The position numbers and the translations under genes were made by a program. A stretch of DNA of 64,000 bases, from assembly GCF_028705895.1 (NCBI RefSeq), contig NZ_JAQWCQ010000006.1:34634-98633 (forward strand), in the 5' to 3' direction. The notes beneath the pieces are model-generated. The model worked only from the letters and a program-made list of their open reading frames with translations. It was not told where the DNA came from and searched no databases. Below are positions 37,260 to 45,976 of this stretch, piece after piece (position 1 is the first letter of the stretch; the number at the start of each line of letters is the position of its first letter). The stretch is from Massilibacteroides sp. Its GTDB lineage: Bacteria > Bacteroidota > Bacteroidia > Bacteroidales > Tannerellaceae.

Positions 37260-38546
37260 ATGAAAACAACAACTTTTGCAAAATCGTTGGCGGGTATTCT
37301 CGCTTCGTGTGCTGTTCTGTTCGCACTGCCTTCGTGCGATACGACCAAGCATAATGTATTAACGCCGGAAGAAGAAGCTGCGGGATGGAAACTGCTGTTT
37401 GATGGCCAGACGCTGAATGGCTGGAAGGATTATAACGGAACTACGCTTACTCAACCTTGGCATGTCGTGGATGGTTGCATTCAGGCTAAAGGCGACGGGA
37501 GTGATGCAAGCGGATATATCGTTACCGATAAAGAATACGAAAACTTTGAATTGTCTTGGGACTGGAAACTGTCAAAAGGGGGTAACAGTGGTATGTTGTA
37601 TCATGTAGTGGAACGTCCGCAGTTTGCCGTGCCTTATGTAACCGGTCCGGAATATCAACTGATCGACGAGCCTAATTTCCCTCAGGAATTGGAAGAATGG
37701 CAGAAATTGGGTGTGGACTATGCAATGTATTTGCCGGATAAATCCAAGATGAAAGTTAACCCTTACGGAGAATGGAATAATTCGAAAATTGTGTTTGATA
37801 ACGGGCATGTGGAACATTGGCTGAACGGACAAAAGATTCTTGAGTTCGAAGCTTGGACGGATGACTGGCATGCACGTAAGAACAGTGGAAAATGGGAGAA
37901 CGCTCCAGAATACGGTTTGGCAAAGAAAGGTGTACTTTGTTTGCAAGATCACGGGTATCCTGCTTCTTTCCGTGATATTAAAATAAAAGAACTTCCTCGT
38001 AAGAATAAAGAAGTAAACCTGTTCAATGGAAAAGATCTTAATGGATGGGAAGCGTATGGAACAGAATTGTGGTATGTGAAGGATGGACTATTGGTTTGTG
38101 AAAGTGGTCCGGACAAACAATACGGTTATTTAGCGACACGTGATTATTACGATGATTTCGATCTGACGGTTGAATTCAAACAGGAAGCAGACGGTAACTC
38201 AGGTATATTTATCCGTTCATTTATTGAAGAGGGTGTGAAAGTTAACGGCTGGCAGGTAGAAGTTGCGCCTAAAGGAAACGATACCGGTGGCATTTATGAA
38301 TCCTACGGACGCGGCTGGTTGGAACAGATTCCGGATGAAAAAGAGAATATCCTGAAAGTAAAAGATTGGAATACCATGCGTATTAAAGTGCAGGGAGACA
38401 ACGTAACGACCTGGCTGAATGGCGAAGAAATGGTTAACCTGACCGATGCTAAAATCGGAGCGGGTAAAGGACGTATAGCCCTTCAGATCCATGACGGAGG
38501 AGGAATCAAAGTCCTTTGGCGTAATCTGAAACTGAAGACTTTGTAA
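37260..38546 (+). CDS. Lipoprotein with two DUF1080 (3-keto-disaccharide hydrolase-like) domains
   Basis: This 428-residue lipoprotein has lipobox ALPSC (Cys26). Two DUF1080 concanavalin-like domains follow, at about 42-240 (KLLFDGQTLNGWKDYNG) and 255-428 (NLFNGKDLNGWEAYG). Each contains the Gly-Asn-Ser-Gly motif: SKGGNSGMLYHV in the first and ADGNSGIFIRSF in the second. Family members hydrolyse 3-keto-glucosides or bind glycans, and many come in tandem in Bacteroidetes. It stands alone here, so its substrate cannot be inferred from neighbours. The first domain also carries PEYQLID and VEHWLNGQKILEF; the second ends with LQIHDGGGIKVLWRNLKLK. Confidence 0.88.
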   Translation: MKTTTFAKSLAGILASCAVLFALPSCDTTKHNVLTPEEEAAGWKLLFDGQTLNGWKDYNGTTLTQPWHVVDGCIQAKGDGSDASGYIVTDKEYENFELSWDWKLSKGGNSGMLYHVVERPQFAVPYVTGPEYQLIDEPNFPQELEEWQKLGVDYAMYLPDKSKMKVNPYGEWNNSKIVFDNGHVEHWLNGQKILEFEAWTDDWHARKNSGKWENAPEYGLAKKGVLCLQDHGYPASFRDIKIKELPRKNKEVNLFNGKDLNGWEAYGTELWYVKDGLLVCESGPDKQYGYLATRDYYDDFDLTVEFKQEADGNSGIFIRSFIEEGVKVNGWQVEVAPKGNDTGGIYESYGRGWLEQIPDEKENILKVKDWNTMRIKVQGDNVTTWLNGEEMVNLTDAKIGAGKGRIALQIHDGGGIKVLWRNLKLKTL

Positions 38547-38560
38547 AACGTAACGAAATA

Positions 38561-38597
38561 AAAAATGAGGGTGTGTAAAAAGTCTGAACGCACCCTC
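38561..38597 (-). terminator. Terminator on the minus strand after the methyltransferase remnant
   Basis: The stem GAGGGTGYGT / ACRCACCCTC is followed on the minus strand by ATTTTTTATTTC. It may also end the DUF1080 transcript, but no T run follows on that strand. Confidence 0.6.
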
Positions 38598-38630
38598 GTA
38601 AAAAACAGAGTAAAGTGTTATATTTTTTCA

Positions 38631-38885
38631 TCAAATAGTATGCTTTTTTGAGATAACCACTACATCCTGAAAATCCAAAGCCATTTCTCCTCCCGACCAA
38701 CTTCCTTGATGTATGGAGTCTGCCTGTAAATTGTTTTTATCGTTGGCTATCCCTTCTTTCACTTTCGGTGTTAAAAGGAAGAATGTAGCCATATATTTCC
38801 CGCTTTCTTTTAATACGTTTGCTATTTGCCCTAAATGTTTATCTACGTCTTTGGGCATTATGTGCATGAATACGGAAGTGTTATT
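38631..38885 (-). pseudogene. Remnant of a class I SAM-dependent methyltransferase (C-terminal part)
   Basis: About 85 codons are readable: NNTSVFMHIMPKDVDKHLGQ, then IANVLKESGKYMATFFLL and, at the end, DFQDVVVISKKHTI. The SVFMH(I/M)-P-DV and VLKxxGK-ATFFLL pattern is that of the second half of small SAM methyltransferases. Reading further upstream in the same frame meets a TAA within a few codons, and no SAM-binding GxGxG motif is found. The front half is therefore gone. The frame keeps its own terminator. Confidence 0.6.
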
Positions 38886-38949
38886 TGTTTATCTTTGATA
38901 ATTATCGCTATTTCAGGTTTGGGGGAGAGTTCTGACTGAACGGTTGATT

Positions 38950-40389
38950 TTAATCGTAGGAGACATTAAAGTCCCAGTTCCATTTGTCGAAATAAATATT
39001 TCCTCCTCTCCATTCCAGTTCTCCTCTTTGAAAATCCACGGTTTCACTACGAGGATATATTTTTTCAGGGAATAAAGGCCGGGAGTAATCATTGTTTACA
39101 ATCCATCTGTATGCGTCCATTCCGTTAGAATAAAAATTAAAAACGCGATCATCGTCCGAAAAACGACTGAGTCCGAAGGATTGGTCAATCGGAATCCATC
39201 CGATTCCTTCTATATAATATTCACCCCAGTCGTGAAGGTTCAACTCACCGGGATGCATCATAAAGCCGCTTTGCCAGCGTGCCGGAATACCATTATAGCG
39301 TGCAAGAGTGATGAACAAAAGCGTAACCTGTCCGCAGTCTCCATGCTTTGAGTCAAGAACATAAGCCGGTATATTAGGAATAGTTGAGTATTCTCTTGCC
39401 CCTGCCCAAGGAAATGTTTCATCCACCCACTTGAATATTTTTTTTACTTTCTGATAGGGATCTTTCTCATTACCCACAATCCGTTCTGAAATTGCTTTGA
39501 TAGAATCCGTGAATGCGATGTGCGGTAATCGTTCGGCTGTGTATTTCTTGTAACTATCGCTGTTTGTGTCATACTCCCTGATCTCTTTATTGTCGAGGTC
39601 AAACCATTCAGCAGCCGATTCATACGAAAATGTAATGGCAAATTTCAACGCTTCATCCTTTTTTGCCGTTTTTTGCATGTATAGCGTTCTGTGCGCGTAT
39701 TGTTCAGGAGAAATGATGTAGTTTTCATCATTTGCCGAGATTAATTTCACGTTTGTTTGCCGCCGCTCATCTTCCCTCGGGTAGGGGAGCCAGCAACGAA
39801 CAATCTCTCCGTCGAGAACTACATTCGGTTGGAGTGTGATCTCATATTGCACCGTCATACCGACAGGGGAAACCTGTGTCTGTGCTGTTCCCGCCAATGT
39901 GTTTACAATATTCGGCAGATGCGTATTTAACACATTCTCCTTTTGGTTGGCCGAAAGAGTATCTACTTCTTTCTTGCGGACAATCGCATCCTTATCTAAA
40001 CGAAACAAATTGGAAGCGGCTCTGCTGAAATACTTTTTCTCACCATCAATAACTAAAGATTCCAAGGCCTTTTCTGTTTCCCAGCGAGCTAACATCTCAT
40101 TGTTGACATCCGGATAATATTTACTGATGTATTTGATAACCGACTCCTTGTCTTTATTGAAGTCTAAAGCAATACGATTCATTCTGTCCTTTCGCCAGTT
40201 CAGATCGTAAATCTCCGTTTCGGACAGGTTGTTATCCGCCATATATAAATCAATAAGATGCTTTGCATCTGTGAAATTGCCCGCCTCTTCTTCTGTGTTT
40301 ATCCGTTCAATGGTTACAACTTGTTTTTCTGTACATGAGGTTACGATGAACAGAATGCATATGATTGTTGCCAGATGCTTCATTCTCAA
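38950..40389 (-). CDS. Transglutaminase-like (papain-fold) lipoprotein
   Basis: This 479-residue lipoprotein has lipobox VTSC (Cys19). The N-terminal helical region is unassigned. The C-terminal half is a transglutaminase-core domain with triad Cys352 (SKHGDCGQVTLLFI), His386 (ELNLHDWGEYY) and Asp402 (IGWIPIDQSFG). Bacterial members are mostly cysteine proteases or amidases, not cross-linkers. It lies 10 bp downstream of the dipeptide epimerase gene and ends a run with NlpC/P60 and serine hydrolase genes. Cleavage of peptidoglycan or other peptides in the envelope is therefore likely. The substrate is inferred from context. Confidence 0.85.
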   Translation of the reverse strand: MRMKHLATIICILFIVTSCTEKQVVTIERINTEEEAGNFTDAKHLIDLYMADNNLSETEIYDLNWRKDRMNRIALDFNKDKESVIKYISKYYPDVNNEMLARWETEKALESLVIDGEKKYFSRAASNLFRLDKDAIVRKKEVDTLSANQKENVLNTHLPNIVNTLAGTAQTQVSPVGMTVQYEITLQPNVVLDGEIVRCWLPYPREDERRQTNVKLISANDENYIISPEQYAHRTLYMQKTAKKDEALKFAITFSYESAAEWFDLDNKEIREYDTNSDSYKKYTAERLPHIAFTDSIKAISERIVGNEKDPYQKVKKIFKWVDETFPWAGAREYSTIPNIPAYVLDSKHGDCGQVTLLFITLARYNGIPARWQSGFMMHPGELNLHDWGEYYIEGIGWIPIDQSFGLSRFSDDDRVFNFYSNGMDAYRWIVNNDYSRPLFPEKIYPRSETVDFQRGELEWRGGNIYFDKWNWDFNVSYD

Positions 40390-40399
40390 TTGCTTTTAG

Positions 40400-41545
40400 T
40401 TATAATTTGCGAATTCCGATTCCCGGTAGATCGCTTAATGTAAGTTTACCGTCAACTACCGTAGTCCCTTTATAAATATCATTGCTGATTAGTAAGTTGC
40501 CATCCAGATCCGCCCAATCTACCGCAGGAGAGAGTTGTGCCGCTGCCGATATGGCACAAGATGTTTCCGTCATGCAGCCGACCATCACCTGCATATTCGC
40601 AGCACGTGCTACGGTCAGTATCTTCCATGCCTCACGCATACCCGTACATTTCATCAATTTAATATTCACTCCTGTAAATGCTCCTTTCAGCCGCATCACA
40701 TCAGTAAGACGTTGAAAAGACTCATCAGCAAAAACAGGGAGTGGGCTTTGTTCCGTTACCCAGACAATATCATCCAATTTATACTTAGACATGGGTTGCT
40801 CTATCATGACAATTCCTTTCTCCTTTAGCCAATAAATCATGTCGAGCGCATGATGCTTGTCTTTCCATCCCTGATTCGCATCAATAGCAATAGGCTTATC
40901 CGTCACAGTACGGATAGCTTCGATCATTTCTTTGTCATTATCCCGTCCCAGTTTTACTTTCAATATATTGTATAAGGGAGCCGCCTCCAAAGTCTTCTGT
41001 TTTACTACTTCTGCCGTATCTATTCCGATTGTGAATGTCGTGGATGGAGTCTTCGATTGATCTAATCCCCATATCTTATACCAGGGCTGCCCCATTATTT
41101 TACCCACCAGATCATGTAAGGCAATATCAACAGATGCTTTTGCCGCTGTATTATTCTCCGCGATTTTGTCAACATAAGTAAGTATATCTTCCAATTCGAA
41201 AGGCCCGGAGAATTGAGATAAATTCACTTTCTTCAGAAATTCGATTACAGAAGCCTGTGTTTCTCCGAGATAGGGCGGGAGAGAAGCCTCTCCGTAACCG
41301 ATCATTCCGTCATATTCTATTTCGGTAAGGACAACCGGAGTCGTAGTTCTTGAAGAATTAGCAATGGTAAATACATGCCTTAACTGCAAGTCGAAAGGCT
41401 TGAATGTAAGCTTCATTTTTCCTTTTCCTCCCGAAGATTTTACTTTATTTTTCTGGGCAAACAGCGTTAAGGGAGTTGTGCTTAATCCTGCTCCGATAGT
41501 TGCCAATGATGTTGCTTTCAGAAATCCACGTCTTGTCTGAGTCAT
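40400..41545 (-). CDS. Dipeptide (L-Ala-D/L-Glu) epimerase, Tat-exported
   Basis: This 381-residue enolase-superfamily enzyme has a twin-arginine signal (TQTRRGFLKATSLATIGAG). The muconate-lactonising-type active site is complete: catalytic Lys196 and Lys198 in LKVKLG, metal ligands Asp222 (AIDANQGW), Glu249 (MIEQPMSK) and Asp274 (VFADESFQ), and the second base Lys296 (NIKLMKCTG). Dipeptide epimerases of this type act on murein-derived L-Ala-D-Glu, and Bacteroides homologs with this activity are known. The Tat signal predicts a periplasmic enzyme, while the E. coli counterpart YcjG is cytoplasmic. The gene starts 24 bp after the NlpC/P60 gene. Confidence 0.9.
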   Translation of the reverse strand: MTQTRRGFLKATSLATIGAGLSTTPLTLFAQKNKVKSSGGKGKMKLTFKPFDLQLRHVFTIANSSRTTTPVVLTEIEYDGMIGYGEASLPPYLGETQASVIEFLKKVNLSQFSGPFELEDILTYVDKIAENNTAAKASVDIALHDLVGKIMGQPWYKIWGLDQSKTPSTTFTIGIDTAEVVKQKTLEAAPLYNILKVKLGRDNDKEMIEAIRTVTDKPIAIDANQGWKDKHHALDMIYWLKEKGIVMIEQPMSKYKLDDIVWVTEQSPLPVFADESFQRLTDVMRLKGAFTGVNIKLMKCTGMREAWKILTVARAANMQVMVGCMTETSCAISAAAQLSPAVDWADLDGNLLISNDIYKGTTVVDGKLTLSDLPGIGIRKL

Positions 41546-41569
41546 CTGTCTAACTGATTTATTCTTAAT

Positions 41570-42772
41570 TTATTTTTGTTCTCCATACAAGGGCATCTTG
41601 TTGATTTTCCATATCCCTTTTGTTCCTACTGCACCGATTATTCGTGAAGCACGGATGAATTCGCGCGTGTTACCCTCATCATAATTACCCTTTGTCGGAT
41701 CAAGACTATTTATTTTCACATACCCTGAAGCATGTATAAACTCGTTGTCCCCAATGTAGAAACCAACATGCCGTATTCTGTCTTTCTTACCATCCTGCCC
41801 CTTTTTCCCGAAAAACATCAGGTCGCCCGGACGTAAGTTTTCATATCCCGTACTAATATCGACCGGAATACCGGTTTGTACTTGTTGAGAGGCATCCCTA
41901 CGTAATACAACACCATTCATTAACATCACCGTTTTGGTAAAACCGCTGCAATCCACCGCTTTCACTGAAGTACCTCCCCAAGTGTAAGGGATTCCTTTCA
42001 AAGAAAAGGCTTTCTGAAGAATATTTTCTTCCGTTAATTGACGCGAAGCCAGCCATTCGTTATATGGTTTGCTGCTGTCTTTCTGTACATAACCAACACG
42101 TCCGTCCGGATAGGAAACCTTATAAAAACGTCCTTGCTCTCCTTCTTTTTTGAGGAGACAACCAAAAACAAGATCGGACACCCGTTGATCATTTGTTGCC
42201 GAATTCTCATAACAAAACCCGTAATCATCAATAAAGATGATCTTGTCGGCCAACGTCCATGAATTAAACTCTTCTTTATCCATGCGGACAAAAGAACTTG
42301 CCGTAGTCCACGCCACATACCCTTCTGCGCTTTTTATTCTCCACCAGTAACTTTGCGGCTGTAACACCTCCACCGGAGCGCCAAGTAGCAGTTGCGTACC
42401 CATTTCCGAAGAATAGCTTGCATTCATTCTGACATCGGCAACCGATACGTTGATTACACCGAAAATCTTGTCGCCTGTCTCATAAGGCAATACAATTATA
42501 CTGTCTATTACAGACGCATTTTGAGTAAAAGCCTGCTGAACTAAGTCCGTCTTTGCCTTTTTTACAGAAGTAAACCCCTTGAGGACAGGTTTGCCGTCTA
42601 TGTTTTCTACACGTATTTCATAAACGTTATCACGTCTGTCCGGAACATACGTGTCCTTCACATTATCGATCAAAGCACTTAGCTCAGGAAAAGAGGGAGT
42701 GTCTTTTTTATTTTCACAAGACACTAAAAAAAAGAAACTGATTACGAATAATCCTTGTATTAAATTTCTCAT
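41570..42772 (-). CDS. NlpC/P60 peptidoglycan endopeptidase lipoprotein with SH3-like domains
   Basis: This 400-residue lipoprotein has lipobox LVSC (Cys19). Two SH3-like regions cover about 95-165 (VADVRMNASYSSEMG) and 190-232 (FGCLLKKEGEQGRFYKV). The NlpC/P60 domain follows, with Cys275 (KAVDCSGFTKTV), His335 (IRHVGFYIG) and the third polar residue His347 (FIHASG). Such enzymes cut D-Glu-meso-DAP bonds, releasing L-Ala-D-Glu, which is the substrate of the epimerase encoded next. It is 42 bp downstream of the serine hydrolase gene. Confidence 0.93.
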   Translation of the reverse strand: MRNLIQGLFVISFFFLVSCENKKDTPSFPELSALIDNVKDTYVPDRRDNVYEIRVENIDGKPVLKGFTSVKKAKTDLVQQAFTQNASVIDSIIVLPYETGDKIFGVINVSVADVRMNASYSSEMGTQLLLGAPVEVLQPQSYWWRIKSAEGYVAWTTASSFVRMDKEEFNSWTLADKIIFIDDYGFCYENSATNDQRVSDLVFGCLLKKEGEQGRFYKVSYPDGRVGYVQKDSSKPYNEWLASRQLTEENILQKAFSLKGIPYTWGGTSVKAVDCSGFTKTVMLMNGVVLRRDASQQVQTGIPVDISTGYENLRPGDLMFFGKKGQDGKKDRIRHVGFYIGDNEFIHASGYVKINSLDPTKGNYDEGNTREFIRASRIIGAVGTKGIWKINKMPLYGEQK

Positions 42773-42813
42773 AGCGTTATTTCTTCAGATATAATCATTC
42801 AGGCGTTTTCTAC

Positions 42814-44013
42814 TTATTTGTTTAAATCAACAATTGATGCTGCTACAATATTGGCAACCACTTCACGCAAGCGGGATACAGCTCCTGCATCATCCGGATG
42901 TACCCGGTTAGTGAGCAAAATCACCGCCGTGTCTGTTTCCGGATCAATCGTCAATGAAGTGCCCGTATATCCTGTATGTCCAAAGGCTGATGTGTTAAAT
43001 AAATCCCCGTCACTGGCATAAGGAGAATAGACATCCCAACCAAGAGCACGTCCGAATTCTTCAAAACCAAACGGAACCGTACGCATTGCCTTTACGGTTA
43101 ACGGACTAAGGATACGAATACCGTTTATTTCGCCTCCATTCAATAGCATGGCTGTAAGAATAGCCAAATCTTCGGCGTTTGAGAACACACCTGCATTGCC
43201 CGAGATACCTAAGTTTGCAAGTCTTGCTAAAGGATCGTGTACCTTGCCTTTCAGAACAGAACCGTCCGCTTGCCTTTCGGTAGGAGCAGTCCATTCTAAG
43301 GTCTCCCCCGTCGGATTATAATCCGTATGTTTCATACCCAAAGGCCCAAATATGTTTTGTTGGGCAAACTGTTGCAGAGTCATCCCCGATACTTTTTCAA
43401 TAATCTGTTGCAAAGTGATAAAATTGAGGCAGCTATAATCAAATACGGTTGACGGCTCGTTGTTGCGTTCTACGTTGGCTATGTGTTTTATCAAACCTTC
43501 CGGAGACAGTTCATTGTTCTTTCTTAATTCATCCACAGAAGCATACGGAGGTAACCCAGAGGTGTGCGTAAGTAAATCCACGATTCGTATATTACGTGTG
43601 CGACCTGTAACCGAATCCTTCCAAGGTTTAAAGTCGGGGATATAAAGAGATACTCTGTCACGACCCCTGATCTGACCACGTTCAATCAATAACATAGTGG
43701 AAATGGCAATAGATACACTTTTACTAACAGATGCAAGATCGAAGACAGTATTGGTCGTCATTGCAATCGTGTCGGGATATACTTGTTTGTTTCCATACGC
43801 TTTCAGGTAAACAAGTTTATTATGCCTTACCACAGCCAATACGGCTCCGGGTATTTCATTGTCGGTAACCGATTGATTAATGGCATTGTCAGCATACGCT
43901 AATCTGGAAGAGGCAATGCCGACTTTTTCTGGCTTTACCGATTTTAACTTCTGCGCAGCAACTGTTCCGCTTATCGATATTAATAGTAAAAATAAACTAA
44001 ACCTGTGTATCAT
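42814..44013 (-). CDS. Serine hydrolase of the class C beta-lactamase/PBP-like family, secreted
   Basis: The ATG at 44013 opens a signal peptide (MIHRFSLFLLLISISGTVAA); the longer frame starts at a TTG and is not favoured. In this 399-residue numbering the nucleophile motif is S95VSK in FDLASVSKSVSI, the Tyr motif is Y193SC in FDYSCLNF, and H346TG is in FGHTGYTG. The third residue of the Tyr motif is Cys rather than the Asn of class C enzymes, which argues against a true beta-lactamase. Possible roles are D,D-peptidase, amidase or esterase. It is followed by NlpC/P60, epimerase and transglutaminase genes. Confidence 0.88.
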   Translation of the reverse strand: MIHRFSLFLLLISISGTVAAQKLKSVKPEKVGIASSRLAYADNAINQSVTDNEIPGAVLAVVRHNKLVYLKAYGNKQVYPDTIAMTTNTVFDLASVSKSVSIAISTMLLIERGQIRGRDRVSLYIPDFKPWKDSVTGRTRNIRIVDLLTHTSGLPPYASVDELRKNNELSPEGLIKHIANVERNNEPSTVFDYSCLNFITLQQIIEKVSGMTLQQFAQQNIFGPLGMKHTDYNPTGETLEWTAPTERQADGSVLKGKVHDPLARLANLGISGNAGVFSNAEDLAILTAMLLNGGEINGIRILSPLTVKAMRTVPFGFEEFGRALGWDVYSPYASDGDLFNTSAFGHTGYTGTSLTIDPETDTAVILLTNRVHPDDAGAVSRLREVVANIVAASIVDLNK

Positions 44014-44028
44014 AACTTCATTTTTGAC

Positions 44029-44080
44029 GTTTTGCAGGGACAAGAAATAAATTCTTTTTTACTCCTCGTTCCTGCAAAAC
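44029..44080 (-). terminator. Long hairpin between SusD and serine hydrolase genes
   Basis: GTTTTGCAGGGA (44029-44040) pairs with TTCCTGCAAAAC (44069-44080), with one G-U pair. An AGAA/TTCT inner stem lies in the loop. There is no T run after it, so an RNA-stabilising or processing site that lowers downstream expression is as likely as termination. Confidence 0.5.
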
Positions 44081-44109
44081 AGTTATACTAATAAAAATAC
44101 ATGTACGCT

Positions 44110-45933
44110 TTAGTCAGCTGTATCCCACCATACCGGCAATGAATTTATAGTAAGACTGAGGGCTTCGGGATTAGATTCCTCTAAGTTCTTAATATTATAG
44201 TTTTTTTCCAAATCGCATTGCTGGAATCTACGAATCCAATATCGTTCATTATTTGGATCAGTACTTGTATAATGATTGTTACTGCTGCTGTTAAACTCAT
44301 ACGGACGGGCAAAGTCAATATATACAACCCCGAAACCTCCGATATTTCCTGCGCTGTAATTAAATCGGCGCATATCATTCCAGTTCTGTATAGAATACGA
44401 GCAAGCTATAAACTTCTGTTGCATAATCTTAGCCATCGTCAGATCCGTGGCGGATTGTGCAACGGCAGTACTGTTTAAAAATGCGTCAATCTTATCCGCA
44501 GGAATAACCTGTTTCCCGAATACCGTTTGAGGATAAGTCTGAAGTTTCTCATTCATCAGTTCCATATGCGCACGTATTCCATTCTTGTATGCCGTTAAAG
44601 CACCAGCTTTATCACCTTTCCGGAATAGAACCTCCGCTTTGATAAAACACAATTCAGGATAGCACATGAGATGTCCTGGACCATCCGCTCTTGTATAGAA
44701 CGTCCCTGTTGAGATGATCTGTGCCGTTTCCCCATTGTAACGGTTTGCTATATAACGATCGTCATTTACATCCCCTTCCGCATCTTTTACCCAAGATAAT
44801 GATTCTGAATAGACCGGAGTATATATTGAATCTCCCTTTCTTGCTTCTATCGTTGTAGAGCGATACCAGATATCTAATGGCTCATCAAACTTATTACCTG
44901 ACATATCTTCTGAACGGGAATAAATATCAAAGGTAAGTGGCCCTGCCTGTGTGCGAATGTCACTATTGATCATATCTACACCTTTGGTTCTGACGTATTT
45001 TATCTCACCATTTATTCTATACTGTCCACTTGGAACTAATAAATCCGTACGTGGATCTTCAACGCCACTACCTCCCGTAAACGTATTAGTAAGCAAATCA
45101 AGATACCATTTTGTGATACGTGTAGTCGTACCTCCTAAATTCTGATGTTGCAATGATCTGATTCCTGTTTCGTTTTCACTCGCCGAATTGACATAGTTCA
45201 TAACCGTATTATCAACATTCGATTGAGCTGCTTTCTCTAAAGCTGCCAATACAGCATCCGGATCATACGCTTTCTTTTTTGAAAGATTATTTAGCCAACG
45301 AGCCTTGAGCCCATAAGCTAATTTGATCCACTTTTGAGGGTCTCCGCCATTCCAAATATCACCACTGGCAAATGAAGTTGCCGTTGTCGGTGGTGTTTTC
45401 TGAAACTCGGCAATCGCTTCGTCAAGCATGGCCATACAACCATTGAATATCGTTTCGCCATCGTCATATTTAGGAGTGATCGTATTTGTCAGCGCCTCTG
45501 TATAGGGCATCTCACCATACACATCGACCATCGTCATAAATCCCCATGCGTGAATTAGTTTTGCCGCACCTACATAATACCAGGCCTCTTCTGCTGTCGC
45601 TTTTTCAATCAACGGATTGATATTAGCCGCTGTATAAATAAACCAGGACTGATAAGGCCATGTTGTCGTTGCTGAAACCGGATCCCATCTCAGGTTATAG
45701 TCATTGGACGTGGTTCCGTAAGTCTTTGTTATATTTCCTGTAAACCAACATCCACGTGTTCCGGAAGATTCATACGAATCTACAAAATTAGTCAACAAAC
45801 CTCTTAACCGGAGATCAGGTGCGGGAACGGTGTTGTTGGGGCTGTCGGGATTGTCATTAATATCCAGATAATCGTTACAAGCACTGAAGCTTATCAGCAA
45901 TAACCCAAAACAGATATATATTATTTTTTTCAT
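44110..45933 (-). CDS. SusD/RagB-like lipoprotein (SusD-like_2 type) of the peptide/muropeptide locus
   Basis: The ATG at 45933 gives MKKIIYICFGLLLISFSACN with lipobox FSAC (Cys19); an earlier in-frame ATG would add 12 residues. The 607-residue protein is longer than glycan SusD proteins. It has the SusD-like_2 features DYLDINDNPDSPNNT, KLIHAWGFMTMVDVYGEMPY, KWIKLAYGLKARWLNNLSKK, CYPELCFIKAEVLFRKGDKA and QKFIACSYSIQNWNDMRRF. This subtype is common in loci without glycan-active enzymes. It pairs with the SusC upstream (gap 43 bp). The enzymes downstream suggest peptides as ligands. Confidence 0.9.
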   Translation of the reverse strand: MKKIIYICFGLLLISFSACNDYLDINDNPDSPNNTVPAPDLRLRGLLTNFVDSYESSGTRGCWFTGNITKTYGTTSNDYNLRWDPVSATTTWPYQSWFIYTAANINPLIEKATAEEAWYYVGAAKLIHAWGFMTMVDVYGEMPYTEALTNTITPKYDDGETIFNGCMAMLDEAIAEFQKTPPTTATSFASGDIWNGGDPQKWIKLAYGLKARWLNNLSKKKAYDPDAVLAALEKAAQSNVDNTVMNYVNSASENETGIRSLQHQNLGGTTTRITKWYLDLLTNTFTGGSGVEDPRTDLLVPSGQYRINGEIKYVRTKGVDMINSDIRTQAGPLTFDIYSRSEDMSGNKFDEPLDIWYRSTTIEARKGDSIYTPVYSESLSWVKDAEGDVNDDRYIANRYNGETAQIISTGTFYTRADGPGHLMCYPELCFIKAEVLFRKGDKAGALTAYKNGIRAHMELMNEKLQTYPQTVFGKQVIPADKIDAFLNSTAVAQSATDLTMAKIMQQKFIACSYSIQNWNDMRRFNYSAGNIGGFGVVYIDFARPYEFNSSSNNHYTSTDPNNERYWIRRFQQCDLEKNYNIKNLEESNPEALSLTINSLPVWWDTAD

Positions 45934-45976
45934 CGCTTTTAAATTTAAATCGTTTATAAAGATTTTCAAGATATGA

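Noticed and set aside
42814..44013. Interpretation of the serine hydrolase as an antibiotic-resistance beta-lactamase
   Set aside because: The Tyr motif is YSC, and it sits in a peptidoglycan-peptide gene set without a resistance regulator.
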